From Clostridium sp. 12(A) (GTDB lineage Bacteria > Bacillota > Clostridia > Lachnospirales > Lachnospiraceae), in contig JAGI01000002.1 of NCBI GenBank assembly GCA_000526575.1, forward strand, positions 1,984,001 to 2,048,000: 64,000 nucleotides of DNA. The letters are read 5' to 3'. Shown one piece after another: positions 35,834 to 43,558 of this stretch. The translations under genes were made by a program, and so were the position numbers. The notes under the pieces are model-generated. The model saw nothing but the letters and a program-made list of their open reading frames with translations. It had not been told where the DNA came from and did not search any database. The first letter of the stretch is position 1. Each line of letters opens with the position of its first letter.

Positions 35834-36571
35834 ATGTTACGAGTCGCAATTTGTGATGATGATTTTCTGTTCACAGGTATGTTAGAAAAAACATTAAGAG
35901 CTGAAGCTGAAGCTAATGGAATTGAAATAGAAATCGATGTATTTTTTGATGGTGTTATGCTTGAAAAATATATCCGCCAGGGAAACATATTTGACCTCAT
36001 ATATCTGGATATTGAAATGTCCCAGCAAAACGGAATTGAAGCTGCCCGCCATATCAGAGAGACCGATAAATCGGTATTATTAATTTATATCTCCGGGTAT
36101 GAGCAGTACTTAAAAGAGTTATTTGAAGTAGAGCCATTCCGTTTCCTGTCAAAGCCTTTGGATCATTCGAAATTCTCCCAGTATTTTCATGAAGCTTACC
36201 AGAGGATCAGCGAAAATAACGTTTATTATCAGTTTAACTTTAATAAAGAGATCAAAAAGGTCGCCCTAAAGGATGTTATTTATTTTGAAAGCCGGAACCG
36301 GATCATACATATTTATCTTAATAATGGTGAAGAGGAATTTTTCTACGGAAAGTTAAATGACGTAGAAAAAGATCTAAAGGAAATCAACCAGCGATACTTA
36401 AGAATCCATCAGTCTTATCTGGTAAATTATGATTACGTAAGAAAGATGAATTTCTCCAATCTGGTCATTGAAAATAACGGTGAGCAGATTACACTTCAGA
36501 TCAGCGAGGACAGGCAGAAAAAGATAAGGATGCAGTTATGTGATCTGGCAAGCAGAAAGGCAGGTGTCTGA
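35834..36571 (+). CDS. agrA: AgrA-like response regulator, LytTR family
   Basis: The 245-residue protein has an N-terminal receiver domain (acidic D8-D10, phosphoacceptor D59 in LIYLDIEM, conserved lysine in FLSKPLD) and a C-terminal LytTR DNA-binding domain (VALKDVIYFESRNRIIHIY, YLRIHQSYLVNYDYV). It is the transcription factor of the quorum-sensing circuit. ATG 35834 follows AAGGAAGTGAG. The next gene, agrC, starts 5 nt after its stop. Confidence 0.9.
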   Translation: MLRVAICDDDFLFTGMLEKTLRAEAEANGIEIEIDVFFDGVMLEKYIRQGNIFDLIYLDIEMSQQNGIEAARHIRETDKSVLLIYISGYEQYLKELFEVEPFRFLSKPLDHSKFSQYFHEAYQRISENNVYYQFNFNKEIKKVALKDVIYFESRNRIIHIYLNNGEEEFFYGKLNDVEKDLKEINQRYLRIHQSYLVNYDYVRKMNFSNLVIENNGEQITLQISEDRQKKIRMQLCDLASRKAGV

Positions 36572-36575
36572 TCCT

Positions 36576-37841
36576 GTGAATATGCTTTCTACTGCCATAG
36601 TAAGCCCGTTTCTTGCACTTTTTTATATCCTGGTCATAAGAAAATGTATCCATGCTTTTTTTCTTCCTACTCCCTTAAAACTACCTAATTACCTGGTCTG
36701 GATCGCCTATTTTCTTTTTCAGGTATACGTTGGCATGGGAGAACCGCTTTCACCGGTCATTACATTACTGTTAAACATGTTTTTTGTATTTTTAGTCACC
36801 AGCAGCGCTCATTCGGAAAGCTTAAGAAAGTGTTCCATCTTTTCATTTCTCATCTGTGCGATCTGGATGCTGGTGGAGATCATTGTCCACATGATCTTAT
36901 ATATGCTGAATTTTGATGATAACGCAGGACTTTCAGGAAACATTATTTCCAAGATTTTAATGCTTGTTTTTGCAATCATCACAGGCAACTGCCTTCAGCA
37001 GAGAAGTATCACCGATATCTCCTTTCGGTATATGGCTATCCTTTTTATTGTGCCGGCAGGAAGCATCTACATCATGCATAACATCTTTGTAATCAGCAAT
37101 CAATCCAGTGACGAATTATTATTTTCTTTTATTTCAGGCATTTTACTTTTATTTATTAATTATGTGATTTTTGAGGTATTTGAGTCCCTGGCCCAGAATA
37201 CGGATTACCAGAAAAAGACCCTGCTTTATGAGCAGCAGTTGGACCTTTGCAATCAGCAGGCAAAGGAAAGGGAAGTTCAGGACGCTGAGTTAAGAATGCT
37301 TCGTCACGATATCAAACAGCACCTTATCTGCCTGTTAGGAATGGTAAATGCTAATAAAAATGAAGAAGCTGTCCATTACTTAACAGCCCTGCTGGAAAAC
37401 GGTACCTCAAGGAAAATCCATGAAATCTCACGCAGCGGAAACATCGTGGTAGATTCTCTGGTGAATTATAAGTGCTCTGTGGCTCAAAAGGAGCACATTG
37501 AATTTAACGCCAATATTTTTATACCTCCTGTTCTCCCATTCCAGAATGGGAACCTTACCATTATTCTTGGAAACCTTCTGGAAAATGCCCTGAACGCTTG
37601 CCGTCATATCCAAAACGGAAAACGAATGATTGGAATTCAAATGACTTATCAGAAGGAAATCCTCTCCATCGTGGTTTGGAATACCTTAGAAGATTCCTCA
37701 AAAGATTCCCCATCAAAGCATGTTATGGGTATGCTTTCCATTGAACAGGCCGTTGCCACTTATAACGGAGAAGTGATAACAGAGACAGAAGGTAACATTT
37801 TTAAGGCCGCCGTCATCCTTTATGAGGGCGGAGAAACATGA
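36576..37841 (+). CDS. agrC: AgrC-like sensor histidine kinase
   Basis: The protein is about 421 residues. Six or seven membrane segments fill the first 200 residues, as in pheromone receptors. The kinase part has LRHDIKQHLICLLGM with the phospho-accepting histidine, and an HATPase domain of the GHKL type (ILGNLLENALNACR). I start at GTG 36576 behind AAAGGCAGG; ATG 36582 is an alternative. It should detect the cyclic peptide made from agrD and phosphorylate AgrA. Confidence 0.88.
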   Translation: MNMLSTAIVSPFLALFYILVIRKCIHAFFLPTPLKLPNYLVWIAYFLFQVYVGMGEPLSPVITLLLNMFFVFLVTSSAHSESLRKCSIFSFLICAIWMLVEIIVHMILYMLNFDDNAGLSGNIISKILMLVFAIITGNCLQQRSITDISFRYMAILFIVPAGSIYIMHNIFVISNQSSDELLFSFISGILLLFINYVIFEVFESLAQNTDYQKKTLLYEQQLDLCNQQAKEREVQDAELRMLRHDIKQHLICLLGMVNANKNEEAVHYLTALLENGTSRKIHEISRSGNIVVDSLVNYKCSVAQKEHIEFNANIFIPPVLPFQNGNLTIILGNLLENALNACRHIQNGKRMIGIQMTYQKEILSIVVWNTLEDSSKDSPSKHVMGMLSIEQAVATYNGEVITETEGNIFKAAVILYEGGET

Positions 37842-37890
37842 CAAAAGAGTTCAAATCTTTTTTCCTACAATTAAAGCAGGAGGTTGGCTG

Positions 37891-38460
37891 ATGGAACGGC
37901 TATCCATTGTATTTACAAATTACATTATGAAAAAAGGAGTCATTCCCAAAGAGAACTACGATATTTACCTTTACGGATTTCAAAGCTTTTTAGAACTGTT
38001 TCTCAATATTATTTGCAGCGTCATCATCGCCGTTGTGCTGCATATGGAAATCGAATGTCTCCTGTTTTTCTTATTTTTTATTCCTCTCCGTTCCTTTAAT
38101 GGAGGACTTCATCTGGAATCCTATTATTCCTGCCTGGTTTTCTCCTGTATGACCATGACGGCGATTTTGTTCCTTGTAAAGTATATTCATTTAAGTGCCC
38201 CCGTTTCTTTTATCCTATTTCTTGTTTTATTGACAGCTATTAAACTTACCGGATCCTATAACCATCCAAACCGACCAGTGGATGAGGAGGAGAATCAAGA
38301 ATTTGTACGAAAAACAAATCTTACCTTCTTACTCAGCTTCCTGGCTGCATTGGGGTTTCTAATGCTTCAATGGGACCGGTACCTTTTACTCCTGGCATTA
38401 ACCTATCTTCTTGTCTTTATCACATTGGTGATTTCTAAATTCAACAGGAAAACGAAATAA
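37891..38460 (+). CDS. agrB: AgrB-like pheromone-processing membrane protease
   Basis: The 189-residue membrane protein has the AgrB pattern. PLRSFNGGLHLESYYSCLVFS contains the catalytic histidine (HLES) and cysteine (SCL) in the family's R-x-x-x-GG-x-H arrangement, and NHPNRPVDEEENQ follows. It would remove the AgrD tail and form the thiolactone. I start at ATG 37891 behind GCAGGAGG, 49 nt after agrC. Gene order A-C-B with D on the opposite strand differs from the classic B-D-C-A. Confidence 0.88.
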   Translation: MERLSIVFTNYIMKKGVIPKENYDIYLYGFQSFLELFLNIICSVIIAVVLHMEIECLLFFLFFIPLRSFNGGLHLESYYSCLVFSCMTMTAILFLVKYIHLSAPVSFILFLVLLTAIKLTGSYNHPNRPVDEEENQEFVRKTNLTFLLSFLAALGFLMLQWDRYLLLLALTYLLVFITLVISKFNRKTK

Positions 38461-38466
38461 TCAGGA

Positions 38467-38519
38467 AAAGGGAAGGAAATCCTTGTAACCGGTATGTTAC
38501 AATTTCTTTCCCTTTTTTT
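38467..38519. terminator. Shared terminator between agrB and the holin gene
   Basis: AAAGGGAAGGAAAT pairs with ATTTCTTTCCCTTT, with an inner TTGTAAC/GTTACAA stem, followed by a T-run on the plus strand. The holin gene ends inside it from the other side. Confidence 0.8.
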
Positions 38520-38973
38520 CTATGGTGCCTTGCATTTCGGTCAATACCTTTTTTAAAAAGTCCGGAAGATTGGCCCCCATCCGCCCTGCATTTTCTAAAA
38601 TAGAAATGAGCTCATTCATGATCAGCCATATAGATACCAGCAGACCAAATATTGTTTTATGTTCAAATTTAATGCCTAATTCTGATGTAAATTTATAAAT
38701 AATGTAATCGGTGCAGATTGCCACAAATATGATGAATATGTAGCTTGCCTTTTTATAAATGCCTAACAGGCTTTTTTTACTGTTCCAACCATATTGCCTG
38801 TTATTGGGATGATCAAGAGCCTCCTTTTTTGATGCCAGCATACCGGAAAGATAATCAATGATCATCAACAAGGTTAATAAAAATACAGTTGGTATTAACA
38901 AATCAAATTGATCCATGACCCACGCACCTATTGCCCCCATCGTGCCCTTTTCTACAAATATTTTTTTATCCAT
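38497..38973 (-). CDS. TcdE/UtxA-like holin (phage holin family 4-1 type)
   Basis: The protein is about 158 residues with three membrane segments: residues about 23-45 (LLIPTVFLLTLLMIIDYLSGMLAS), 80-100, and 110-130. The pairing of IDYLSGMLASKKEA with NSKKSLLGIYKKASYI is typical of the toxin-secretion/phage-lysis holin family that includes C. difficile TcdE. ATG 38973 follows AAGGAGATTAAGC. There is no phage context and no endolysin beside it; instead it lies 42 nt behind a TcdR-sized sigma factor gene, so it is probably a dedicated release holin. Confidence 0.82.
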   Translation of the reverse strand: MDKKIFVEKGTMGAIGAWVMDQFDLLIPTVFLLTLLMIIDYLSGMLASKKEALDHPNNRQYGWNSKKSLLGIYKKASYIFIIFVAICTDYIIYKFTSELGIKFEHKTIFGLLVSIWLIMNELISILENAGRMGANLPDFLKKVLTEMQGTIEKKGKKL

Positions 38974-39015
38974 GCTTAATCTCCTTCCCAATTGATTTGT
39001 TATGTAATGTGGTTC

Positions 39016-39555
39016 CTACTTAAAATATTTCTCTTTTAACAGGTTATAAAAATTTTTTCTGACCCGGTGAACGTATTGACGGGACACCAGATTCTTTTCT
39101 GCAATGACAGCATCGGACTCGTCCCTAAAAACAATGTCGCAAAGAATATGGTACTGTTTTCCCTCCTGCTTCCCCATCAATCCTTTTAAATCCTCCAGAA
39201 AGACACAATCTTCAAATTCCGATTGATCCATATCCATGTTTGTAAAGAAATCATCTTCCATTACCATCTCTCTGTCAAAATGCAGCTTACTCTTTTTGTA
39301 CAATTCTAAAAATCTGTTCTTCAATGCTCTGCTTAGAAAGTAAATACATTGCCCCTCTTCCTGATAATACCCCATGGAATTAACTGCCTCCAAAAGACAA
39401 AGTACGAATTCTGAATGCATGTCCTCTTTTTCGTCCTTATACAAAAGACGAACATATTTGCTTATAAGCGGTTCCATTTTATCTGCAATCAGTAAGAATT
39501 TCTCTTTGTTCCCATCTTTATATTCCTTTATTAGTTTTTGAATACTATCTCCCAT
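39016..39555 (-). CDS. TcdR/UviA-type alternative sigma factor
   Basis: The 179-residue protein has a sigma region 2-like N-terminal part (MEPLISKYVRLLYKDEKEDMHSEFVLCLLEAV) and a region 4-like helix-turn-helix at the C-terminus (DAVIAEKNLVSRQYVHRVRKNFYNLLKEK; quoted key residues VSRQYVHRVRK). Its size matches the group of TcdR, BotR, TetR and UviA (about 170-185 residues), sigma factors for toxin or bacteriocin genes in clostridia. The gene has an AGGAGGG site and is preceded by a TTTACA/CTTTTT element like the promoters this group recognises, suggesting autoregulation. Gene and holin form one operon. Confidence 0.78.
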   Translation of the reverse strand: MGDSIQKLIKEYKDGNKEKFLLIADKMEPLISKYVRLLYKDEKEDMHSEFVLCLLEAVNSMGYYQEEGQCIYFLSRALKNRFLELYKKSKLHFDREMVMEDDFFTNMDMDQSEFEDCVFLEDLKGLMGKQEGKQYHILCDIVFRDESDAVIAEKNLVSRQYVHRVRKNFYNLLKEKYFK

Positions 39556-39574
39556 TTTCTTCCCTCCTAAAAGG

Positions 39575-39603
39575 TAAAAAGAAAAAAAGGGTAAAATTGT
39601 AAA
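39575..39603 (-). promoter_or_regulatory. Putative TcdR/UviA-type promoter of the sigma-holin operon
   Basis: On the minus strand TTTACA (39598-39603) is followed after 16 nt by CTTTTTA (39575-39581). TTTACA and a CTTTTT-like -10 are the elements described for TcdR/UviA-class sigma factors. It lies about 20 nt upstream of the start codon, overlapping the ribosome-site region. The T-rich context lowers its significance. Confidence 0.5.
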
Positions 39604-39687
39604 CTAGATTTTTTACAGATAAAATGTTTTTTTGTTCTTACTAATTGATTTTAGTTAAAAAACTATCACTTTTATAAAACACGTTAA

Positions 39688-39733
39688 AAACACTGAACAA
39701 GAGGAAGAAAAATCTTCTTATTCAGTGTTTCAA
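39688..39733. terminator. Long hairpin, possible terminator
   Basis: AACACTGAA and TTCAGTGTT pair around an inner GGAAGA/TCTTCT stem. On the minus strand TTTTT follows. It could stop transcription coming from the lipoprotein gene at 40.1 kb before the sigma operon. Confidence 0.55.
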
Positions 39734-40142
39734 GAGTTATTGTCCGGTATTATATGTAAATCAGAATACAATAAATAAATTTTTAACAAAGTGTTCAAAA
39801 CTTTATTATTATCTAATAACAATCTATATTTAACTATTCATATATACAGTTATACTGTGCTGTAATCTGAAAATTCACTTGTAAACTGGTTATATTAAGA
39901 AAAGACAGGTGAGTAATCCGAATAATTGGGGATATATTTGGGAATGCAACATAAGAAGTGAAAAGAAAAAATGGACCACCAAATGGGGGCCCATCACCTG
40001 TAACATCACTGATTCACAGATAATTTTTAATAAGTCTTTTAGTTGGCTGCTTGAACAGCAGCGGATAGATAGAACCAGTTCTTACAACAAAAACTGCACT
40101 CTTTATTTGTATTTCTTTATATTTTTATGTCTAACTTTGATA
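39734..40142. other. Intergenic region between sigma-holin operon and lipoprotein gene
   Basis: About 400 nt, AT-rich at the left. A plus-strand frame of 79 codons beginning with GTG at 39909 ends in a hydrophobic stretch but has no convincing ribosome site or family resemblance. I see no other supported feature. Confidence 0.35.
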
Positions 40143-40895
40143 TTATAATGACAATTTTGACAGATCGATTTTACTCAGTGGAATGTTTGGTTCCCCCTCC
40201 TTGATTCGTATAGTGATATCCTCATAATTGGCATCCAACATGACCAAGGGGACTTTTTCATTTTCTGACAGATCAGATATATTAAAAATCTTTCCAAACT
40301 CTCTGTAAGTGGTATCTTCTTCATTGACGGCTGCCATGGTAGGATTATAATCATCGTAGAAGCCTGTCACGTATTTACCATCCTTATAGGTTAAGCATAC
40401 ATACCCGGACCCACTGGTTCCATTGCTGACTAGAAAGAGGCTGTTTCTTCTATAATATATATTATTAATGGAATACCAGCCTTCCGGCTCATATAAATCA
40501 ATCACCTTTTCAGCCTTGTTATTTTGATATGTAAATATACTAATAGATACGGAATCACCTAATATTAATTCCGGTATGCCGTCATTATTAAAATCGTGAA
40601 GGCTTACGTAGGCCCAACGGTCAGAACCATTTCCTTCCCTTAAGCCATATGGATCGACTAAATATTCTTTTGCATAAGTTATTATGTCTTTATACGATTG
40701 TTGCCAGCCATTATCAACCGAAGATTTCTCCGATTTTTTATCGTCGGATTCCATTGTTTCTTCCTTTGCATCCTTTTGAATATGACTTTGACTTTCAAGT
40801 TTCACATTATCACTTTGAACCTTGGCGGTCCGACAGCCTGCTATCCCCGATATTGTAAAAAATGATATTGCAAGTAACATGAATCTCCTTCTCAA
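40143..40895 (-). CDS. Lipoprotein with FG-GAP/EF-hand-like calcium motif
   Basis: The protein is about 250 residues. It has a lipoprotein signal ending GIAGC and a polar linker rich in Lys, Glu and Ser. A globular part follows, with HDFNNDGIPELILGD, a DxNxDGxxE calcium-binding loop as in FG-GAP/VCBS repeats. The best start is TTG 40895 (MRRRFMLLAISFF) because it supplies the basic N-terminus of a signal peptide and follows GGGGGGCAGAG; ATG 40880 behind AAGGAG is an alternative. Function is unknown; it is a surface lipoprotein. Confidence 0.7.
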   Translation of the reverse strand: MRRRFMLLAISFFTISGIAGCRTAKVQSDNVKLESQSHIQKDAKEETMESDDKKSEKSSVDNGWQQSYKDIITYAKEYLVDPYGLREGNGSDRWAYVSLHDFNNDGIPELILGDSVSISIFTYQNNKAEKVIDLYEPEGWYSINNIYYRRNSLFLVSNGTSGSGYVCLTYKDGKYVTGFYDDYNPTMAAVNEEDTTYREFGKIFNISDLSENEKVPLVMLDANYEDITIRIKEGEPNIPLSKIDLSKLSL

Positions 40896-41250
40896 TTCTC
40901 TGCCCCCCAAATCTATTGTTGTTCCATTTTAACCTTTTAAAAACTGCTTTAAAAAATTAAAGTACGAACTAACTTAATATTATAGCAAAAATCCTACTTG
41001 ATATTTATTTCGTGTAATTAAACCGTACTTTATTGTAATTATTTGGCTGTAATTATTTGGTTGCAATTATTCCGTAGTAATTATCAATTAATTGTTACTT
41101 CAAATATCGGGCTAAAACAGTACCTTGATACATGATTAAAAAATCTGGTGAATCCACTATATATATAAGAATTATTTATTGAATGAGCTTAGAATTAAAC
41201 ATAATCAAAAAAAATTAATCATGATCCATGGAAATGCACTTTGGGTGAAA
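40896..41250. other. Intergenic region with short AT-rich tandem repeats
   Basis: Around 41034-41090 four degenerate copies of a 13-15-nt unit follow each other: TGTAATTATTTGGC, TGTAATTATTTGGT, TGCAATTATTCCG and TAGTAATTATCAAT. No gene is supported in this stretch. Confidence 0.6.
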
Positions 41251-41285
41251 GAAAAAAGAGAGGCTGTAAGTTATGCCCCTCTTTT
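41251..41285 (-). terminator. Terminator after the GH31 gene
   Basis: On the minus strand AAAAGAGGGGC pairs with GCCTCTCTTTT, followed by TTTTT, 11 nt after the GH31 stop codon. Confidence 0.65.
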
Positions 41286-41295
41286 GGTAAACATA

Positions 41296-43293
41296 CTAAT
41301 TCATTCTTTGAAACACTGGAATTGCCTCCAGGGGAGCCTGACAGTTCATGGTCTGCCCACCAGAGTATTCTTTATGATCAATCAAGTTTTTCCAGGTTCC
41401 GGCTGGCAGATAGACATTTCTCTCGAATTTACCAGGGTATAAAATTGGAGCGACCAGATACTCCCCGCCAAACATATACTGATCCGTTAATTCCCAACAT
41501 CTTTCGTCCTCTGGAAACTCATAGAACATGGTACGCATGAGCGGGGCACCATTCTCACTCGCTTCTATCATAAGCTTCTCTATGTATGGCTTTAAGGACA
41601 GTCTTATGTCTAATTGCTTTTTCATAATGGTAAATGCCATCTCCCCATAGCTCCACAGTTCATTAGGCTGGCCGGTAAACAGGCTTCCCCCGCCGTATTC
41701 TTTATTGGAAAGAGGCGGAATGTTATGAGGGCCACGGTCACCGTGCATTCTTAGAATCGGGCAATAGACTGCAAATTCAAACCAGCGCACCAGCAGTTCT
41801 TTAAAGGCCGGGTCATCTACATCGTCTGTCATAAAACCACCGATGTCCGTAGTCCACCAGGGAATACCCGCCAGACCGATATTTAAGCCACCGTATAATT
41901 GATCACGGAGTGACTCGAAGGTACTGGGTACATCGCCGGACCAAACCAGAGTGGAGTATTTTTGACTTCCTGCCCAGGCGCTGCGTACCAGGTGAAGCAT
42001 CTCCTTTTCCCGTCCCAGTTTGGTTAATCCGTCACAAAATGCCTTCGCATACATCTGGGGGTAGATATTGTTCACCTCTAGAGCACACCCCAAAGCATAC
42101 CGGTAATTATCAAAATCATACACTGCATAATCAGGTTCTGCATTGTCCAGCCAAAACATATCAATCCCATAGTCACAATAATTCTTTTGGCATTTCTCCC
42201 ATATATATTCTCTTGCTTCCGGGTTCGTAACATCTATGGTCAGGCAGTCTCCCTGAAAATCATAGGTCTGAATACTGCCTCGTTCCGTACAGATAAGAAG
42301 CCCTCGTTCAAACATTTCATTGAAATTTTCACTTTTTCGATCCACAGTCGGCCATACGGATACTACTACTTTAATCCCCATGGAATGAAGCTCATCACAC
42401 ATGGCCTTAGGATCCGGCCAGTATTCCGAATCAAATTTCCAGTCTCCCTGCCTGGTCCAATGGAAAAAGTCGATCACAATCACATCAAGGGGAATCCCAA
42501 GTTCTTGATACTTTCTCGCCACGGTCAAAACTTCCTCTTGGGTCCGATATCGTAATTTGCACTGCCAAAGTCCTAACAGACCCTGAGGCAAGGCTGGCGC
42601 ATGGCCTGTTACAGCCGTGTAATGTTCTACGATCTGAGCGGGAGTATCTCCCACCGTAATCCAATAATCCATCTCTTTCGCAGCCTCTGCACGCCACTCG
42701 GTATAATTTTTTCCAAAGGAAGCCTTACCAATTGCCGGGTTATTCCAAAGAAATCCATACCCAAGGCTTGAGATTGCAAACGGAATTGATACTTGGGAAT
42801 TACGCTGTGCAAGCTCTAAAATACAGCCCTTTAAATCTAAGTAGGCCTGCTGATATTGCCCCATGCCAAAAAGCTTTTCACCGTCGTTACTTTCAAAACG
42901 GACAGTGAGTGCATAATCTCCCCCTATAATTGGCTTGTAATCTCTCCCTACAATCTTTAAGCAACAGCTTTCCCCGCACTCCGTCCCAAAATAATTCCGA
43001 TAATATTCCCGAAGAAAAAGCTTATCATCCCGAAAAAACGAAAGGACTCCGGCTGCATTTACTTTTGCACGAATCCTGCCATTTTGAATCGTCGCAGATT
43101 CATTCCCATTGATTGTAATTTCAACGGAACTCTGTTTTGTTGATACCTCTTCACTAAGAGCCCAATTGCGTCCGGTAAAGTTCATGTACCGGGTTGCTCT
43201 CACACGAAGAGAATCCTTCCCCCAGGGCTCAATGCAAAGTTGTTCCGTTTGATGACGGATTACCAGAGAATTGTTAACATTCGAATAATTCAT
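41296..43293 (-). CDS. Alpha-glycosidase, GH31 (alpha-xylosidase/alpha-glucosidase type)
   Basis: The 665-residue cytoplasmic protein has the GH31 layout: an N-terminal beta domain, then a barrel. IDMFWLDNAEPDY carries nucleophile D383, and LVWSGDVPSTFESLRDQL carries acid/base D454. GIPWWTTDIGGF and LMRTMFYEFPEDE follow. The WLDNAEPD form resembles YicI-like alpha-xylosidases, but alpha-glucosidase activity cannot be excluded. I start at ATG 43293 behind AAAGGAGG; a longer frame reaching 43440 is not supported. A divergent AraC-type gene lies upstream and probably regulates it. Confidence 0.9.
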   Translation of the reverse strand: MNYSNVNNSLVIRHQTEQLCIEPWGKDSLRVRATRYMNFTGRNWALSEEVSTKQSSVEITINGNESATIQNGRIRAKVNAAGVLSFFRDDKLFLREYYRNYFGTECGESCCLKIVGRDYKPIIGGDYALTVRFESNDGEKLFGMGQYQQAYLDLKGCILELAQRNSQVSIPFAISSLGYGFLWNNPAIGKASFGKNYTEWRAEAAKEMDYWITVGDTPAQIVEHYTAVTGHAPALPQGLLGLWQCKLRYRTQEEVLTVARKYQELGIPLDVIVIDFFHWTRQGDWKFDSEYWPDPKAMCDELHSMGIKVVVSVWPTVDRKSENFNEMFERGLLICTERGSIQTYDFQGDCLTIDVTNPEAREYIWEKCQKNYCDYGIDMFWLDNAEPDYAVYDFDNYRYALGCALEVNNIYPQMYAKAFCDGLTKLGREKEMLHLVRSAWAGSQKYSTLVWSGDVPSTFESLRDQLYGGLNIGLAGIPWWTTDIGGFMTDDVDDPAFKELLVRWFEFAVYCPILRMHGDRGPHNIPPLSNKEYGGGSLFTGQPNELWSYGEMAFTIMKKQLDIRLSLKPYIEKLMIEASENGAPLMRTMFYEFPEDERCWELTDQYMFGGEYLVAPILYPGKFERNVYLPAGTWKNLIDHKEYSGGQTMNCQAPLEAIPVFQRMN

Positions 43294-43337
43294 AGTTCCT
43301 CCTTTCATGTAACTGCATACAGGTTTTATAGGTAACA

Positions 43338-43351
43338 TTTCAAACTTGAAA
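43338..43351 (-). promoter_or_regulatory. Palindromic site upstream of the GH31 gene
   Basis: TTTCAAACTTGAAA is a 6-bp inverted repeat with a 2-nt centre, 45-58 nt before the GH31 start. It may be an operator. A TTGGAT/GTATAA promoter-like pair lies just upstream of it on the minus strand. Confidence 0.4.
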
Positions 43352-43558
43352 CTTTGGTAAAAATTTCTTATACTAATAATATAGTGATAAATCCAATGGA
43401 AATCTTTAATTAATATGATGAAAAATAACATTATTTTCACATATATTAATAAAAGAGAAACTCAGGGGCTTAACATCAAAGGAGGCATCTTCGTACCTGC
43501 ATAACAGAACTGCTTTTCATAATTTATATACAAAAAAGCTAGTAGACGGGAGCCAAAC

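Noticed and set aside
38497-39555. Prophage remnant
   Set aside because: Only a holin and a sigma factor are present; no capsid, tail, integrase, endolysin or attachment site was seen.
39909-40148. 79-codon plus-strand frame
   Set aside because: GTG start without a convincing ribosome site, no family resemblance, and it overlaps the end of a supported minus-strand gene.
43294-43440. 49-residue hydrophobic N-terminal extension of the GH31 enzyme
   Set aside because: It looks like a signal or membrane segment only by AT-rich chance; ATG 43293 has AAAGGAGG directly upstream and gives the usual GH31 N-terminus.
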